This document shows positions 61,925 through 62,217 of a DNA stretch of 62,217 nucleotides, piece after piece. Source of the DNA: JAZDFC01 sp043808235 (lineage in GTDB: Bacteria; Bacteroidota; Ignavibacteria; Ignavibacteriales; Melioribacteraceae); assembly GCA_043808235.1 (NCBI GenBank), contig JAZDFC010000075.1, forward strand, positions 1-62,217, written 5' to 3'. Position 1 is the stretch's first letter, and each line of letters starts with the position of its first letter. The notes beneath the pieces were generated by a model. The model saw only the letters and a program-made list of their open reading frames with translations, made no database searches and had not been told where the DNA came from. The position numbers and the translations under genes were made by a program.

Positions 61925-62217
61925 ATTATTATGATACCACGTTAGCGAACGATTAGTTGATTAACGAAAGTACAGATTTACGATTTACGAATTCAGAATT
62001 TCGGTTTGATATGAGGGAGCGCCCTCGACTCCCTATCGTAAATATTTAGTAAGGAAAATATTTTTAATCATTCGAAATGAGTCTGTAAAGATATTTGTGT
62101 AAATGGGAAAAGCAGTTAAAGAACAACATTTAATCTCTCCTCAAAAATAACAGATAAATGGGAAAGAACAACAGCCCAGTTTTGAATTTGCATAGTCCAC
62201 TTTTTTGATAAATCTCT
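61925..62217. other. Window end with a possible second IS-type end
   Basis: GGGAGCGCC and its partner near 62012-62034 form an imperfect hairpin. From 62079 the plus strand reads GAGTCTGTAAAG followed by ATATTTGTGTAAATGG, similar to the minus-strand end of the element at 174-201. No frame is visible before the window stops. Confidence 0.35.

Overview
The window reads as a chromosomal segment of an AT-rich, Gram-negative member of the Ignavibacteria/Bacteroidota-Chlorobi group. The main evidence is four secreted proteins ending in a type IX secretion (T9SS) type A sorting domain of the NYPNPFNP...VYDILG.EV...LLLK form, a Bacteroidota-type succinate dehydrogenase with a single five-helix di-heme cytochrome b, a TPR lipoprotein resembling the T9SS accessory protein PorW/SprE, and a DUF2723 membrane protein. 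I see no rRNA, tRNA, CRISPR array or prophage.

Layout. 1-205 holds the truncated end of a probable IS256-like element. 640-3090 has small accessory genes and the decayed 3' end of a winged-helix gene. 3412-13430 is a signalling island: a four-gene operon of PAS/histidine kinase proteins, a convergent response regulator whose second half looks like a degenerate receiver, a cupin, and a PhnD-like binding lipoprotein translationally coupled to a transmembrane HAMP-PAS kinase. An M64 peptidase and a 1157-residue beta-helix T9SS cargo follow (13448-18798). The succinate dehydrogenase operon (19124-23529, minus strand) is interrupted between sdhA and sdhB by an intact YhcG/DUF1016-type nuclease gene. 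Next come an orphan cheW with a clear terminator and a cobalamin riboswitch leading a BtuB-like receptor (23805-26623).

27315-41705 is mostly housekeeping: a SpoU methyltransferase, an AlbA_2 protein, a minus-strand secA-glnB-TPR lipoprotein run, divergent glnE plus DUF2723, and an RsbU-like phosphatase. Having glnB (PII) and glnE (glutamine synthetase adenylyltransferase) side by side suggests a nitrogen-control locus, although glnA is not in the window. 42878-57640 holds a TerB-like/tricorn protease pair, a membrane AraC regulator, three more T9SS cargos (FG-GAP/PKD/LamG, FISUMP, and a CBM plus glycosidase-like protein), a CSCS-motif permease and a TPR/PD40 protein. The window closes with pbpC, a small RelE-type toxin-antitoxin pair flanked by two copies of the pbpC 3' end, and an OmpA-family protein.

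Intergenic space carries many palindromic repeats. One 28-bp family (GTAGAGACGCC-N6-GGCGTCTCTAC) lies twice between genes and once in frame inside the sorting domain of the 1157-residue protein. The most unusual structures are the toxin-antitoxin cassette bounded by 81-bp pbpC repeats, the nuclease inside the sdh operon, the palindromes in coding sequence, and the kinase-rich, output-poor signalling island.
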